NCBI GenBank assembly: GCA_964017195.1
Contig: OZ024888.1
Location: forward strand, 16,545,701 to 16,609,700
Direction: 5' to 3'
Origin: Siderastrea radians
Lineage: Eukaryota; Cnidaria; Anthozoa; Scleractinia; Rhizangiidae
DNA length: 64,000 nucleotides
The notes under the pieces were generated by a model. It searched no databases. It was not told the DNA's origin and saw only the letters and a program-made list of their open reading frames with translations. The position numbers and the translations under genes were made by a program. This document shows, in pieces, positions 12,133 to 24,419 of the stretch; the first letter of the stretch is position 1; each line of letters starts with the position of its first letter.

Positions 12133-12726
12133 CCCTATTCAGACCCGGGCGGGGGGGGGGGGGGGGGCGGATTCTGCCCGCACTGCCTTTGGACGTTTAT
12201 AACTTCTTAAATAAGCAAGCTAAACCCACCGAACTTGGTGACTTTTCCTAAAATTTCTCTGGGAACAATTTAGTGTAGTAAGTTCTTGTCTATCAAGTTT
12301 GAAGCTACCATGGCAACCGCTTTTTGACAAGCGATTTTTTCAGAATTTTGAATTTCTTAACTTTTAAATCAAAAATCTTTACTTTTCTGAAGCAAACTTT
12401 ACATTTTTAGATCGTTTCCACGTTAATTTATTGATTTTGATCTCTTTCTGATCAATTTTAGCAGTTTTGAAGTTTTTTGGAAAATTTAAGTATTCCAAGA
12501 TGGCGGATCCAAGATGGCCACCGTTTGAGAACAAAACGTTATTGTGACGTCATATGACTTATTCAGCCAAGGTTATTGACCTCAATGGAAACATTTTTGG
12601 ATGTACTATCTGTCCTTTAAGTTTCGTTGTCATAGCTTCAATATTCTCGGAGTTAAGAGGTGGGAGGGCGCAGATTCCGTCCCCGCTGGTCCCACAAGAC
12701 CAAAAAAAAGCCCGGTCTGAATAGGG
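12133..12726. mobile_element. Probable piggyBac-type MITE, TTAA target site
   Basis: Flanked on both sides by TTAA (12129-12132 and 12727-12730). Ends are inverted: CCCTATTCAGACC on the left, and the same string read in reverse from 12726. CCC-starting ends with a TTAA duplication are the hallmark of piggyBac elements. Only 594 bases with no transposase, so non-autonomous. A long G run sits at about 12151-12168. Intergenic, upstream of gene 1. Confidence 0.78.
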
Positions 12727-12730
12727 TTAA

Positions 12731-14840
12731 GCTATACGGAAGCGGCAATGGCAACGAGAAGGTGAAATGAGCAAACGCCTTACTGGGCAAAACATTGACT
12801 CTGCACGTGCCTTCTTGACATTTTAGCACATTTATTTGCCAAATTCTGCACTGAAATAACAACGTGAAATGAGCAGTTTTAAGGTTTTAGGTAGAACGGG
12901 AACACACACAATTCTTCTACCTAAACTTAAGCGCAGTTTCTACAAATTCAGTTCCCAGATAGTTCGGCCACATTAGACAAGTTAAGCGAGTTGGGATAAT
13001 GGAGAAGTAGAAAAAAAAGAACCAAAAGACACAACTTAAATGACGTCTTCCTTTGTGTTGCCGTCGTTGTAGCTTAAAAAGTCCCTAATATCAAGTTGCA
13101 TCTAGGCGCAATACGTTTCGGGCAATGTGTTTGGCACGGATATTAACTAGGGAAAGTCGATTCGTGCCGAATAGAAGAGCAAGTGAAATTTAAATTTCAA
13201 ATAGTAAAAATAAAAATAAAAATAATAAATGCAAAAAAAAAAAATTGAAACGCAAAAGTCAACAATTGATATTAAGTGACATTGTTAATTGGTTTTCGGT
13301 CGATAACGTGTTAAATTCATCTGTGGGTACCATGCTCACAAACGAATTATGCTCTCCTTGCATACGATGAAATTTGAATTAACCAATCAGCATTCAGTAG
13401 GCGGGAAAAACTGTGGTGTCCTGACGTCGCGCAGATTTTGTGCTCTTCGCTTCGATTTCTGGGTGATCAACGAAGTTTATACTGCGGACATACGGTTTTG
13501 TTTCAGCGTTTTCTTAAATTTAACCGCTTGCCTTACTTCAATTTATTAAAAGTCACAACTGTTTGAAATTATATGGACTGGATCAGCAACCAGAATCGAT
13601 TCAAAACTTTTTCTGCGGCGGGAGACTTTGCTAACTGGACTTGAATGCGAAGGAGGTTGTAAAAGTTTTCCTCTAGTCCTACTGAATATCATTTTTCACA
13701 AGAAACTTCACATCCCTTTCACTCTCCTTGGCCTCGTTTAACACATGGATGTCAGCAGGCCAGGTACAATCCGTCTTTTGTCCTTGTAAAGATCTTCGGT
13801 CACTTCATACTTGTTTTCATCGTGTACTTCATGTCTGGTTTTAATTCACACCAACTTCCAGTTGTGCCTGCAGCTGTGATTACCTGCTGCAAAATTGTCG
13901 TTGCATCTCAACAAGATTGGTCTTATCGGTTGGGGAAATGTGTTCTCTTCATCAGATCAGAGATACATCATGAATGTTTGACAAATTTGATCCACGGTCG
14001 TTGTATGGTTGCGCTACACAGCTGATGCTTCAAATTGGAAATGGGCAACTTTGTACAATTTTCCACATACCCGGAGACGAACGAAAAGGCCTTTTTGGAA
14101 TTTAGAGCTTCCTTATGTCATCGTAACAGCAAAAAGCCCGTAATCAAAAGCTGCGGAAAATTACTTTTCTTCTCAAAAGTCAAAACTCACCTGAAATTCA
14201 GGCCAAGCAAAAACAACATGCGGACCGCCAAGGAAACGACACTTTCGCTTGCTTTATTCAACACGGAAAGTAAAAATATTTCTTACTTAGCCCGTCTTTC
14301 TAAGTGGATAATTTATTTGACTAACTTGGATTGGAACGGTAATTGCAGGAACAAAGTTTATTTAGTCAAATATTGATATGTCTTTTTTTCTTGATTCAAT
14401 TTCCACGCCAGATAAGTTATCCTTTAAAACTTGCAATCAATCGATTTTACAGACAGAGAGTAAAGAGAGGAAATGTGTACTTTCTCACGAAATTTCAAGA
14501 AGATTTAAATTGTTATAATTGAAAGTAACAAATTTTAGAACTACTCAAGGATTCAGGCAGGAGGAGTTTATTCAAAGTGAAGAAGTGAAAGTAATTTTAA
14601 AAGAGCAAAATGCTGATCAAAGGGTACGCCAAAACCTTCCTCTGATTGTCCGGAACAAGTCATTGGAAATTTGATTCGGACAAGTTCATCTTTAACTAAT
14701 TAAAAAATTTAAAAAAGAGGACAAAACAGAAATGCGAGAAGAAGTGAACATGCCATTTTGATGGTGGATGAGTAGATTTGGCCTTTGGACCATCACATTC
14801 TCTCTGATGGTCGTCCGAAGGACAAGTGCACTACTAAATT
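12731..14840. other. Intergenic, no supported gene
   Basis: AT-rich with scattered short frames. The longest is plus 14035-14376 (113 codons); it has no recognised domain and no visible splice partners. Nothing else can be supported here. Confidence 0.4.
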
Positions 14841-14845
14841 GTTAC

Positions 14846-15383
14846 AATCTTGTTCTCAGAGTCCTCTTGCTTCTTAGTCTGAGAAAACAGCTGACGTTTC
14901 GCGATGCCGCCATTTGAGCCCTTGCAAAACGACGTCTGAGTAGTGAGGGCAGAAATTCCATACTGATGATGTGCACTACCCAGATCATGGTAGTGCTTCT
15001 GATTGGTTGAAAGAAAATTCCCTCGCGGCACAACCAATCAGAAGCACTACCAAGATCTGGGTAGTGCAGGCCATCAGTATGGAACTTCTGCGCTCGTCGC
15101 TCTCAGACGTCATTTTGCGAGGGCTCAAGTGGTGAGCTCACGAAACGTCAGCTGTTTTCTCAGACTACAGGCTTCTTGGTGAGTGGGCGATCGCCGGGAG
15201 AGACTCTGGGGTACTGGAATTTTTAGTGCAGAAATCCTACGGCTACCGGCGGTTACCGTTTCTTAGTTTTATTACTGTGAACAGCCAATCAAAAAAATCA
15301 TTTTTTTCCCATTTCTCTAGAGTCTCTTCCGATTACCACCCGCTGACCAAGAAGCCTGAGGACTCTGGGTACGAGATTGACTC
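14846..15383. mobile_element. Foldback MITE
   Basis: Long inverted arms (about 14846-15008 and 15030-15180) share AACCAATCAGAAGCACTACC and its complement across a short loop, as well as AAACGTCAGCTGTTTTCTCA and its complement. A further arm remnant with AGAAGCCTGAGGACTCT lies at about 15349-15371. Frames on the minus strand here are shadows of the palindrome. Confidence 0.78.
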
Positions 15384-16072
15384 TGTTGTCATTTTTGGCG
15401 CTTATTTGTGTCCTTTACTGTTGAATCTTAGATAAGAGTGTGAGATCATGAAGTGCATTCTTCACGTTTGTTTCACTTGATGACAAACGCCGTCCCCAGC
15501 CAATCCCACCACTGGAACTCAGTACAGATGAATGAAAACGGTTTGAGGCTGGAAAGAACGTTACCTGCTCCGTAAGGAAAAAAGAGCTAGCCAAAACTAG
15601 CTGGATTTATAAGGTTGTGAACAGGCGTTGAGCAAGTACGAGTCATTTATTTATGTACAGGCTAAGCTTTTTTGTTACATGTATTATGTCAAGCGGCCTT
15701 TTAAAATGACACTTAATTAAATAAATACTACTTGCTAATGGCTGCTAGAAAGTTATACAGATTTTAAAAAATATTTAAGGATACAAAAAGAAACTAAAAG
15801 ATATTAAAGTGTACAATGGTCTGTCTTATGATGCAGTCGCTAAGATGTAGATCGCTACGTTTTGAGTGCCAAATGCTTGTCTTCATCAAGCGAGGAGGTC
15901 TACTGTTTACACGTTATCATTTGCATGACGATGATGATACATGTGGTTACAATACGGTCAATACCTTTTGTTTTATTAATTTAGTTCTAATTACACCTTT
16001 CATGCTTCGGAGTACACAAGTTCAAATTATTTGCTCAATGGAAGCAAAACAGCGGGATAGTACTGCTTAGTG

Positions 16073-16195
16073 AGGCCACTGGCGAAATGTCGAACTTTAC
16101 ATCTACGGAACCTGATGCAAATTAGCAAAAACAATAGCTTTTGCTCATTTGCATCAGGTTCGGCACATGTTAAGTTCGACGTTTCGCCTTGGCCT
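16073..16195. mobile_element. Small foldback element
   Basis: Inverted arms running from AGGCCACTGGCGAAATGTCG on the left to its imperfect complement ending GGCCT on the right, about 58 bases each with a tiny loop around AGCTTTTGC. Non-coding. It lies downstream of the minus-strand receptor gene. Confidence 0.75.
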
Positions 16196-16617
16196 AAGCC
16201 AGATGGTATCCTGAGACAGACTCAAAATCTAATACAACCGCGTTACAAAGCGTAATAAACAGTACAAAAAGAAAATACTTCTAAGAAGATTTCATTTGAA
16301 TTGTAAAACTTAAGATTTTCATTCACAGACCGCAAAGTTAGATTCACGCTCTACATGTACAACTTTCATCTAAATGTTGCAATAAACAGTACCAAACGTA
16401 AGGAAAGTACCAGTTTTTTAATGGTGACTTACAAATCTGACCCGTAGACATTGAAGATACACCTGCACTGGAGCACGTCCAGGGCACAATCTTTTTTACT
16501 TACATTTTGCAATGTATTTGAAATGTTATAGACCAGTGTCTAGGTTAATATAAAACGCTGTGATAGGTTGTTTGGGGTTCGCTTCGATCTTAAAGACTGT
16601 TATTATCAAGTTTACCA

Positions 16618-17778
16618 TTAGTGCAGAGGCGTCAACATACTCGCATGGACGCGGCTCGCGTCTCTTGGCCGGACCCTCTCCTCCCTTACGACATTTAGAC
16701 TCACAAGGCTAACCCCCTGGGACGACACTGAGCACAACGAACCGAAAGTTGTTCTTCCAGAAATTAGCGACAACGCCGTTCTTCTTCGCACACGGGCAGG
16801 AACAAAGCAAGCCACCCTATCCAGTATGCTCTTGATGCCAGTACGATACTTTTGACTGAATATAATGTAACGACAAGGTGTAATAGCGCTGTTTGTATGC
16901 GCTAAGAAATACCGAATAAACTGAACATTACATGGAATGCGAGTCCCTATAACGCCTTTCCGCATGATGAAATAACTTAGCCAACAGCAAATAAAAGCCA
17001 ATGTCACTGCGAAAAGCATTTTAAACACATTAGCGTTCATTTTATCTTTGGCGCTCTTGCATCTATTTCCGTCGGCAAGTTCCTCCAGGCCGGAAGCGTT
17101 GCGTCTTCTCAATTTAACCGCGGCCAGCGTATAAAGGAGAACTATAACGCATAATGGAATGGCGTAAAAGGTCACTGCTAACACGTTGTCGTAGATTCGC
17201 CTGCCTTTTGAGCTTCCAAAGATTTTGTTGAGGTAAGCGACGCATATCTTCGCCCCTCCCTGTCCCGGTCTGAGTTTGAGCCCGTAGATGTTTGGTATGT
17301 GAACTGCAGAGGACACCAGCCAGACGCAACCAATAATGATCTTGACACTGCGAACGGTCAGCTTTTTTCTCGTGAGAGGCGAAACGGCCAGAAATCTCTC
17401 GACGCTCAAAAACACCAACGTTAAAATGGACACTTTGATGGATACCAGATGAAGTGGAGGAACTATCTTGCATAGAATAAGGCCCAACGTCCCATCGACC
17501 AGCCACTCGTAGCTCCGTGTGACCACAGATATCATTCGAGGCATGCAGACTACAGTGATTGCCAAGTCTGCGGCGGCCATGTTTGCTATGAGGTAATTGA
17601 CTGGTTTTCTCATCTTTCGATCTTGCCACAATACGCCGATCACCAGCGAGTTACCAATCAAAGAAGCAATTAATATTATCGTGTAAGCTATGACTCTCGT
17701 CGCCTTGATGCCTGGTTGGTCTTCTCCAAAGCATATTGCAAGTGACGTCCTTTGACCGGCTTGCAGCGTGGAATTAAC
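16618..17778 (-). CDS. Rhodopsin-like GPCR 1, 5' end incomplete
   Basis: The frame runs from about 17778 to a stop at 16618-16620, roughly 386 residues. No ATG occurs between an in-frame TGA near 17800 and transmembrane helix 1. Translation must therefore start in an upstream exon; GTAG at 17780-17783 (minus) is a possible acceptor. An NST glycosylation site precedes helix 1. Seven hydrophobic segments are visible. Class A landmarks are IGNSL (helix 1), AAADLA (helix 2), ILCK (helix 3 cysteine), SVERF instead of DRY, CCWLS in helix 6 without the usual proline, and TPCRY instead of NPxxY. Similar to the receptor at 23055 in EWLV-GT-GLILCK. Ligand unknown; it sits in the broad peptide/amine-like class expanded in corals. 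Confidence 0.82.
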   Translation of the reverse strand, partial: VNSTLQAGQRTSLAICFGEDQPGIKATRVIAYTIILIASLIGNSLVIGVLWQDRKMRKPVNYLIANMAAADLAITVVCMPRMISVVTRSYEWLVDGTLGLILCKIVPPLHLVSIKVSILTLVFLSVERFLAVSPLTRKKLTVRSVKIIIGCVWLVSSAVHIPNIYGLKLRPGQGGAKICVAYLNKIFGSSKGRRIYDNVLAVTFYAIPLCVIVLLYTLAAVKLRRRNASGLEELADGNRCKSAKDKMNANVFKMLFAVTLAFICCWLSYFIMRKGVIGTRIPCNVQFIRYFLAHTNSAITPCRYIIFSQKYRTGIKSILDRVACFVPARVRRRTALSLISGRTTFGSLCSVSSQGVSLVSLNVVREERVRPRDASRVHASMLTPLH

Positions 17779-17784
17779 GCTACA

Positions 17785-19835
17785 AATTTTGGTACATAAT
17801 CAGGACAAATAATCGCTTTTTCTTTTTCCAGTTGTCCTCAAACTAAATTCTTCTCTTCGTTACCTACGGCGGAATGAAAAGAAATGTTTTGAAGAGAGGT
17901 GGTTGTGGATTATTGTTTTCTTTTTTTTACGAGACAAGTAACAAGTTAGTAGTTTACGCTGTAAGGAGCATCAGTTATAGTAAAAAGGGTTTATACTTGT
18001 TATTCTTTAACATTACGGTGACCCTGTAACTGCTAAGTCCTAAATTAGCTTTCAAAAATTTAAAAATTTCAATTTTCACCTGTGTTCAAATGAGGTGAGA
18101 GTTCAAATTCTCGCAATTTCCGTGACCGCGGTTTAATTAGTCCTTAGCAAGATAACTGCGGAGTTCTTGCTTTCATTTTGTTAAGCGTAGAATAGGATAA
18201 TTTTTCCCCTTCTAGAATTTGCTTAGAAAAGCCGACGAACTTTCTCAGTCTGAATTTTCGCCGAGGGAAATAGGATATGATTCAAACCCGGAGAATTGTT
18301 AAGTTATACGTTTCTTTTTGCAAATCCTGTCCTCTGCTTAAAGCTACCTTCGTGAAAAATTAAAGCTATAGCTAGGTATATGGTATACGGAATTTCGTGA
18401 AATAATTATAAGATACTTGGTATATTTTTTAACACTTATGCTTAATGTAACATGATCAGGAAAGGCATGAAGTACATAAAATTTCCAGTGAAATAACGTC
18501 TTTGTCAGTTCGAGCTTTAGCAGAGGAAATATTAATCTAGACACATTTAATAAAAAAAATGACTGTTTTACCTTCACAGTGTATCAGGAATCTCTTGTTT
18601 TCTCGGTGGGGGTTAAACTCAAACGAAACTGCTTTTTGTTTTAATTAAAATGTTCTCTTGAACGTGTTGCGCAACACAATTTGGTCTAAAGTAAGTGTCG
18701 AGCAAATGCAATTGGAAATAACCTGTAATTTATAAAGCCAAACATATTTGAATTTATGTGAACTTTTTATCCGAGTAATACTTCGCACGAGAAGGTTCTT
18801 AGAAGAACAAAAGGGTTCTTTTAACTGTGGAAACGTCAAAAAATCTCTTATGATTCGTTTAGGTCTATGTTAATTGTCATCTTTAGGCCATCTGAATACT
18901 ATTTTTTCGAGGCGTATTTATTTCTGTGACATTCTGAACTCTTTACGTTGCTTTTTATTTGCTTTTTGCCTTTTGTCTCATTTTCACTGTTTGTATATAG
19001 AAAGCGACAAGACTGAACCACGTGCAATTTGTGTTTACTCACGAGGCAGGTGTATCGACTATGATTTACGGAGAACGAGCTTTTTTTTTATCCTTTCACG
19101 AGATTGAAACCAATAAAAGTTCAAAATTTCATTTTCAAAATGTCGAGAAACAAACAGCAGCAAATGGATTTGTGTATGCTGCTCAGTAGCTTACATTTCA
19201 ATGGTCACAATTTTGAACCATTTTTTTACAGGGTAATAAAGAGTACCACGGTAACTGTGAAGCAAAGGAAATGGGGGACGTCTGCACGCAGGTTATATTA
19301 CGGGGAAGTACTGCTCAGTTGTTTTCATTTGATTGGTGACGCTTTGAAGATTCGTCCAAGGACTCAAAAGTTCAGAACCACAATACACGAGGGGCTTAAG
19401 CAGATTTTGAAGGGGCTATTAAAACTCCAAATTCAGATGGGGATCATCCTTATTGTTTTTTTAATTTAGTCCACAAAAATTTGCAAAATCCACCAAAGAA
19501 TGACAGTGAGTAATCCAGGCAAGTATCAGTTTTACATAGCATATATACACACATGTGGCTTTCGCTGTTCATGGCTTAACAGGTTTTCTTTTTTTATCAA
19601 CATTACTGACTGCTCATTAAACGTTTAAAAGGAAAGAAGGGAAGAAAAATAAAGAAAGAGGGGAAAGAGAGGGAAAAAAGAACCCTGAGTGTATTTGAAT
19701 AGTTGCCTACTGAAACGCGCTTTAAGACTTGTTTTTTGTTGTGTAATACTGTGAGAGGAAGGAGGAAAAGTTTTTTTTCTATTTTGGGAAGAATATTTGG
19801 CATTTTGGGTTATTATTTAAAGATGGAAGTGCAAG
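17785..19835. other. Intergenic, no supported gene
   Basis: AT-rich sequence upstream of GPCR 1. The missing 5' exon of that gene may lie here, but I could not identify it. The plus frame at 19104-19469 (121 codons) has no recognisable domain. Confidence 0.35.
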
Positions 19836-19839
19836 AGCA

Positions 19840-21030
19840 CTGTTGTACTTAGGAATGAATACTGTTTCAACAAGTATAATTCACGAAGATTGTCTTGGTA
19901 TCTGTTAGGTGTTTAGACCAAGTGAGTTTCTGGTGCATGATGACCCCCAGCAGCTTTGAATGACATATCCACATTATTGTTTAAAAAATAACCCAATAAA
20001 AGAACCTCGATAAAACAGCATAATGCCTCGCATTTCGCTGGATGCGGTGTTATTGAGTTAGTCATGCACTGCTGTACTTAGGAATGAACACTTTTTTAGC
20101 AAGTCTTATTCCTTTACGAAGTTGTTCTTTAGATCTGTTAGATGTTTAGACCAGGTGAGGTTCCGATCTATGATAACTCCCAGTAGCCTTGAATGACATC
20201 CCCACGTTATTGGTTTGTCGCCAATCGTAATTGGGGGGGGGGGGTAAGGCCCAATGAAATAATCGCGATAGAACAGCATGGCCTCGCATTTTGCTGGATG
20301 TGGTTTTCCTGAGTTATTCATGTACCATTTCACGAAGCCTGCAGACAGCAGGCTTCTTCAATAGTAATTGATCCAATAAAGTAAATGGTGGTGTCATCGG
20401 TGTACATGCACAGATTAATTACCGGATGTGAAAGCTTCTGGTATGTCATTGGTGTAAGACAGAATAGCATGGACCGATAACTGAGCCTTGTGTTTTTCCA
20501 CGCGTCATATTTAGCTCTGTTAATTGCGTTGAGTTCATATATAACTATAACTCGCCTCCGGTGGTTCAGATAGTCTGTTAGCCAACACAGGAGGATGCAT
20601 TGAATCCTAATTCTGTGCTTCAATTTATGCAGAATTTCACACACTCGAATTCGTTTCTAAAATTCACGAAATTAAAGCAGTGGCGACCACTACGTTTTTG
20701 CCGCAGTATTCAGTGAGATGGGCAAGTAATAGGTTGGTTGAGTGGCCCTTACCGGTCCCCCATTACTTGTCAGTGTTCGCATGCTGCAGCACTGTGTGAG
20801 CTAGACACGATTCCAGTATTTTACTTGCAACGCTAAATAAGGAGATGGGTTGATAGTTACTCTTGTCAGTTGGACCCTTTCTTTTTGAAATGCGTACTTT
20901 CTTCCGTTGGCTGCAAAATTTTACCAACAATGGGTACAATCTGGTGAGGGGCGAGACTATTGCATGGGAACTTGCATGGGGGTATTTGGACAGGTCCTAT
21001 GGCCTTATTTGTTTTCAGGGCCTTAATTTC
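19840..21030 (-). pseudogene. Decayed non-LTR retrotransposon reverse transcriptase
   Basis: Minus-strand fragments in several frames keep RT blocks in order: KGPTDKSNYQPISL with VASKILES (about 20880-20780), LTDYLNHRRRVIV (about 20590), MYTDDTTIY in place of the YADD box (about 20405), then KCEAMLF and LLGVIIDRNLTWSKHL (about 20290-20140). Stops and frame changes interrupt it. The 3' portion is present twice, at 20060-20310 and 19840-20050. It is a dead LINE copy. Confidence 0.78.
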
Positions 21031-21772
21031 TTGGATATTGAATCTTCCGAATTTAGAACGTTGGAGATTTTTGGCATCGGTTTGATATCACTCCCTGTCA
21101 CTGTAAGACATAGGTTGGGTTCTTTGAACATGAACGTATGAAATTTGTCCACAACTGGCTCGTTGTATAATTGAAAAGTGCGGTATGATGCTCCACTGAC
21201 CAAGTCTGTTGTACTGTTGTACTGTAAAATCGAATGGTCAAGTCTCTTGTGATGTTGTTCTTTACGACGTCTGTATTGTTGTCGTTCTACAGCGTTCTTC
21301 AGAGTGCAGAACTCGGGACTTGTTGACGCATGGTCCGGTTACTAAAACAATTACCCGTCCACGATGAAGGTGGGGCCAATGATCTTCAAGTAACTGGTTA
21401 GTTGCGAACAAGGTGATATTGCTAGATCAGATTTTTGTTTGAGTAGGAAGACTTGAAGAGCACACCTTTCATGTATACTGCTATTTCAATTAACCGGGAA
21501 AGCGCACGCGATAAGACCACAAGACAATATGGGTAAATTTATTAAATTTAGCAAACGTAGCTATGGCACTCTCCTCCGGAAAATAAATCTCATAGACAAG
21601 CATGTTAATGGTACTTTCACCCATCCTATGGCCGTGACGGCCACGAAATTATAGCCGAATCACAAAAGATTGACAGCTACCCATACTACTTTTCAGTCTT
21701 GTCGTGTAAAGCTAAAATCCCGGAGAACGTTAATTGAAAGAGCTGAATATTCACCCAAGATGCAGATTCATA

Positions 21773-21920
21773 TATCTTATTAATGAGATGTTTCGGTGTG
21801 AAGTATCGCCGTATATTTTTACGAGTTGTCATGTATTTTGACGAGCCTGAAGGGCAAGTCAAAATACAAACAACGATTAAAATATACGGCGATACTTCAC
21901 ACCGAAATATCTAATAAGAG
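21773..21920. mobile_element. Foldback MITE
   Basis: Arms containing TTTCGGTGTGAAGTATCGCC at 21791 and its complement at about 21888-21907, with a short loop near TGACGAGCCTGAAGGG. Non-coding. Confidence 0.8.
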
Positions 21921-23054
21921 ATTTCTTATCCAACCTTTTACAGTAACTTGAAAGAAAACTACAAGTGTAACAGATGAGCGCACGCACGGTACCCTACAAT
22001 ATCGTGAGATATTTGTACTCGTTTCGCGCGCTTTCTGTACAATAACTAATACAGATGGATAATGTGCTTTATCCCTTGATGAAGACGGCATGAAGTGTAG
22101 ACGGTATGAATTATAGACCACTTGCCAAAACAACGTACGTTTAGGAGTTAAGCTGGCGCAGTGTTTGGCTACACAATGCACTCCTGATACAACGAAATGG
22201 GCTCCAGTTATACTTTTCCGTTATAAGGGGATAGCACTGGGATAAACCATTTCATCGTAAAGCAGCGAATGGGTAATCGCTGTCAATTTCAATGGCAATG
22301 GCAATTTCAATAACAATGGCCGTCAGTTTCGTCTTGAAATACGCCCGCCAAGGATGCCCTTGCGCAATCGCCCAAATCAATGTTTGCCCACTTAATTAGT
22401 ATTTAGCGGAGGTGAAAGCGTGAACACAGCCTTATATGGCAAATGATTGTGTTCCAGCTGCTTACGAAATTGGAGGCTTTGACAAGTTTATGTTTTGGTA
22501 ACTAAAAGCATTCAAAAACCCAGTCGCGGATTGACAAAGTCTTTGCACACCTGATCTGCAAAAAAGCAGCCGATGGTGCACTCTTTTACAAGTGCAATCT
22601 CTCTTTCTCGCGTCTCTTTAAACAAAATTACTCATTCGACAATATTAGAATAGAGCAACGTAGGAAATTGCTAGGGACCTCCAGTGGTCAAGCCATTTCC
22701 TACCTATGTCTTTGTCTCCCATTTTGCTGTTTGAGTTCTGTGATAAACCTGTAAAAACAATGCAAGATAAACCAAAAAATAATTTCAAAGAGTTGTGAGT
22801 GGCATTTGCGACCTCCATTTTGTCCTTATATTCTTCTTTTCGACACCTCTTATTGAGCATGCAGCTGTATTTATTCACATGGTAAAAGGAGGTTGGTTTT
22901 TGAAAGAGATTGTCGTGTCTTCACTCTAAAACTTCTGATCTTCATAATACTCAAAGCCAAACGCCTTTCGTGCAAATGTAATTGCGATTAGGTGAAACGT
23001 ACGTGCTCCTTGCTAGAGCCCCTGAACTGAAATATAAGAAGAAAAGTTAAAATC
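21921..23054. other. Intergenic upstream of GPCR 2
   Basis: No gene recognised. The minus frame at 21897-22181 has no domain. The promoter of GPCR 2 is presumably here, but no diagnostic element stands out. Confidence 0.4.
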
Positions 23055-24200
23055 ATGACGGTAAACTATAGTGTGGGCCTTGCAGAAAACAACACCGAGA
23101 ATAGTAATGCATTGGTTGATTGTTTTATGTTCACTAACAGTGTTGCGTTAAAGATTCTCATGATCGTTGGGTATAGTGTCGTAATGGCCACTTCCATCGT
23201 AGGAAACTCCATATTAGTATTTGTCTACTTCAAGAATAAGAGCATGAAAAATACCGTAAATTGTTGCATAATGAACATGGTATTTGCAGACCTTCTCGTG
23301 ACCTTAGTCTACATGCCTCGGATGGTGGCACGAATTGTGGGCGGACTTGAGTGGCTGGTGGAAGGAACCTCAGGCCTCATACTCTGCAAATTTGTGTCTA
23401 TATCCCAAGAAGTTTTAATCTGCGTCTCCATCTTGACTGTTGTCATTATCGCGTTTGAAAGGTTCTTTGCCGTAGCCTTTCCCTTGAGAGTGCTGATATC
23501 AAAAAAGCTGTCCATGGGTTTGCTGTGTGCCACTTGGCTTGTCTCCATGGGCGCTCGTTGTCCAATGTTCTACGCCGTGAAGACAGTTCGTTCTCCTTCC
23601 GGCAAACTTGGCTGCTTTTGGGTTCACACTGTCAGTTTTCCAACGAAAGAAGCGAGAAAGTATTACCACACTTTTATGCTTATCACCTTTTACGGTCTCC
23701 CCCTTTTTTTCATAATAACTCTGTACGCATCGATATTAGTCTTTCTAAAGCGAAGGCAAGCCCTCATTGGAAATGCGACAAGGGATCGCGCTTCAGCAAC
23801 AAACAGGAAAGTCACCCAGATGAGCCTTGCAGTGATTACAGCTTTTCTTCTGTGCTGGTTGTTGTATTTTATTGCCATACCCCTTCAAGAGTTCTGGAAT
23901 GTTCCGTTGTCGTGTGAAGTACACTTTTTGCGCTTTTTCTTGGGTCATATGAATAGTGCTTGTAACCCAATCATCTGTTTAGCGTTTAGTGAGAATTATC
24001 GAAATGGAATCAAAAGAAGCTGTTTTGGGCGACGACGAAGGTGGAAAAGACGACGGAGACACATATCGCGAGGAAGAGCGGAACGTTCGATCTCCATCAT
24101 GGCCCTGTTAAGTGTAAAAACGTTGGAACTTGACTCAAGTTTCCAACATCGTAAAGGAATCAATGACACAGGTATTCAGCATGAGGAAAATGGTGTTTAG
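23055..24200 (+). CDS. Rhodopsin-like GPCR 2
   Basis: An intronless 381-residue frame with seven hydrophobic segments. The N-terminus carries N-glycosylation sites NYS (4-6) and NNT (12-14). Landmarks are VGNS with N51 (helix 1), FADLL (helix 2), ILCK (helix 3 cysteine), FERF in place of DRY, a long second extracellular loop, LCWLLY in helix 6 lacking the usual proline, and NPIIC in place of NPxxY. The C-tail is very basic (RRRRWKRRRR). The ATG at 23055 follows an A-rich leader and gives a normal N-terminus. It is a plasma-membrane receptor coupling to G proteins by family; the ligand is unknown. A diverged relative is on the opposite strand at 16618-17778. Confidence 0.9.
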   Translation: MTVNYSVGLAENNTENSNALVDCFMFTNSVALKILMIVGYSVVMATSIVGNSILVFVYFKNKSMKNTVNCCIMNMVFADLLVTLVYMPRMVARIVGGLEWLVEGTSGLILCKFVSISQEVLICVSILTVVIIAFERFFAVAFPLRVLISKKLSMGLLCATWLVSMGARCPMFYAVKTVRSPSGKLGCFWVHTVSFPTKEARKYYHTFMLITFYGLPLFFIITLYASILVFLKRRQALIGNATRDRASATNRKVTQMSLAVITAFLLCWLLYFIAIPLQEFWNVPLSCEVHFLRFFLGHMNSACNPIICLAFSENYRNGIKRSCFGRRRRWKRRRRHISRGRAERSISIMALLSVKTLELDSSFQHRKGINDTGIQHEENGV

Positions 24201-24338
24201 TTCGGTTTAATGTTACGAAGTGTGAATCTTGACCAGTGCTTTGTTTCAAACATTAACACGAGTCCTTGGTAGGCGAGACCAAACCTTGGTAAAATGGAAG
24301 TAAACACTATTCAGTGTTATATTTCACTAGGCCAAAAA

Positions 24339-24417
24339 CTCTAATAGTCGACAATGAAGAAAACAGTGGTACAGGAAAAAATTCGTACCACCGTTTTTCT
24401 TCATTGTCTACTATTAA
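24339..24417. repeat. Near-perfect inverted repeat
   Basis: Arms of about 34 bases around GACAATGAAGAAAA and TTTTCTTCATTGTC, with a loop of about 12 bases. It lies just 3' of GPCR 2. Probably a small foldback element. Confidence 0.8.
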
Positions 24418-24419
24418 GA

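Noticed and set aside
14035..14376. 113-codon plus-strand frame
   Set aside because: No domain, no homologous copy in the window and no splice context; it could arise by chance in this length of sequence.
23309..23917. Overlapping frames within GPCR 2 on both strands
   Set aside because: Shadows of the receptor coding sequence.
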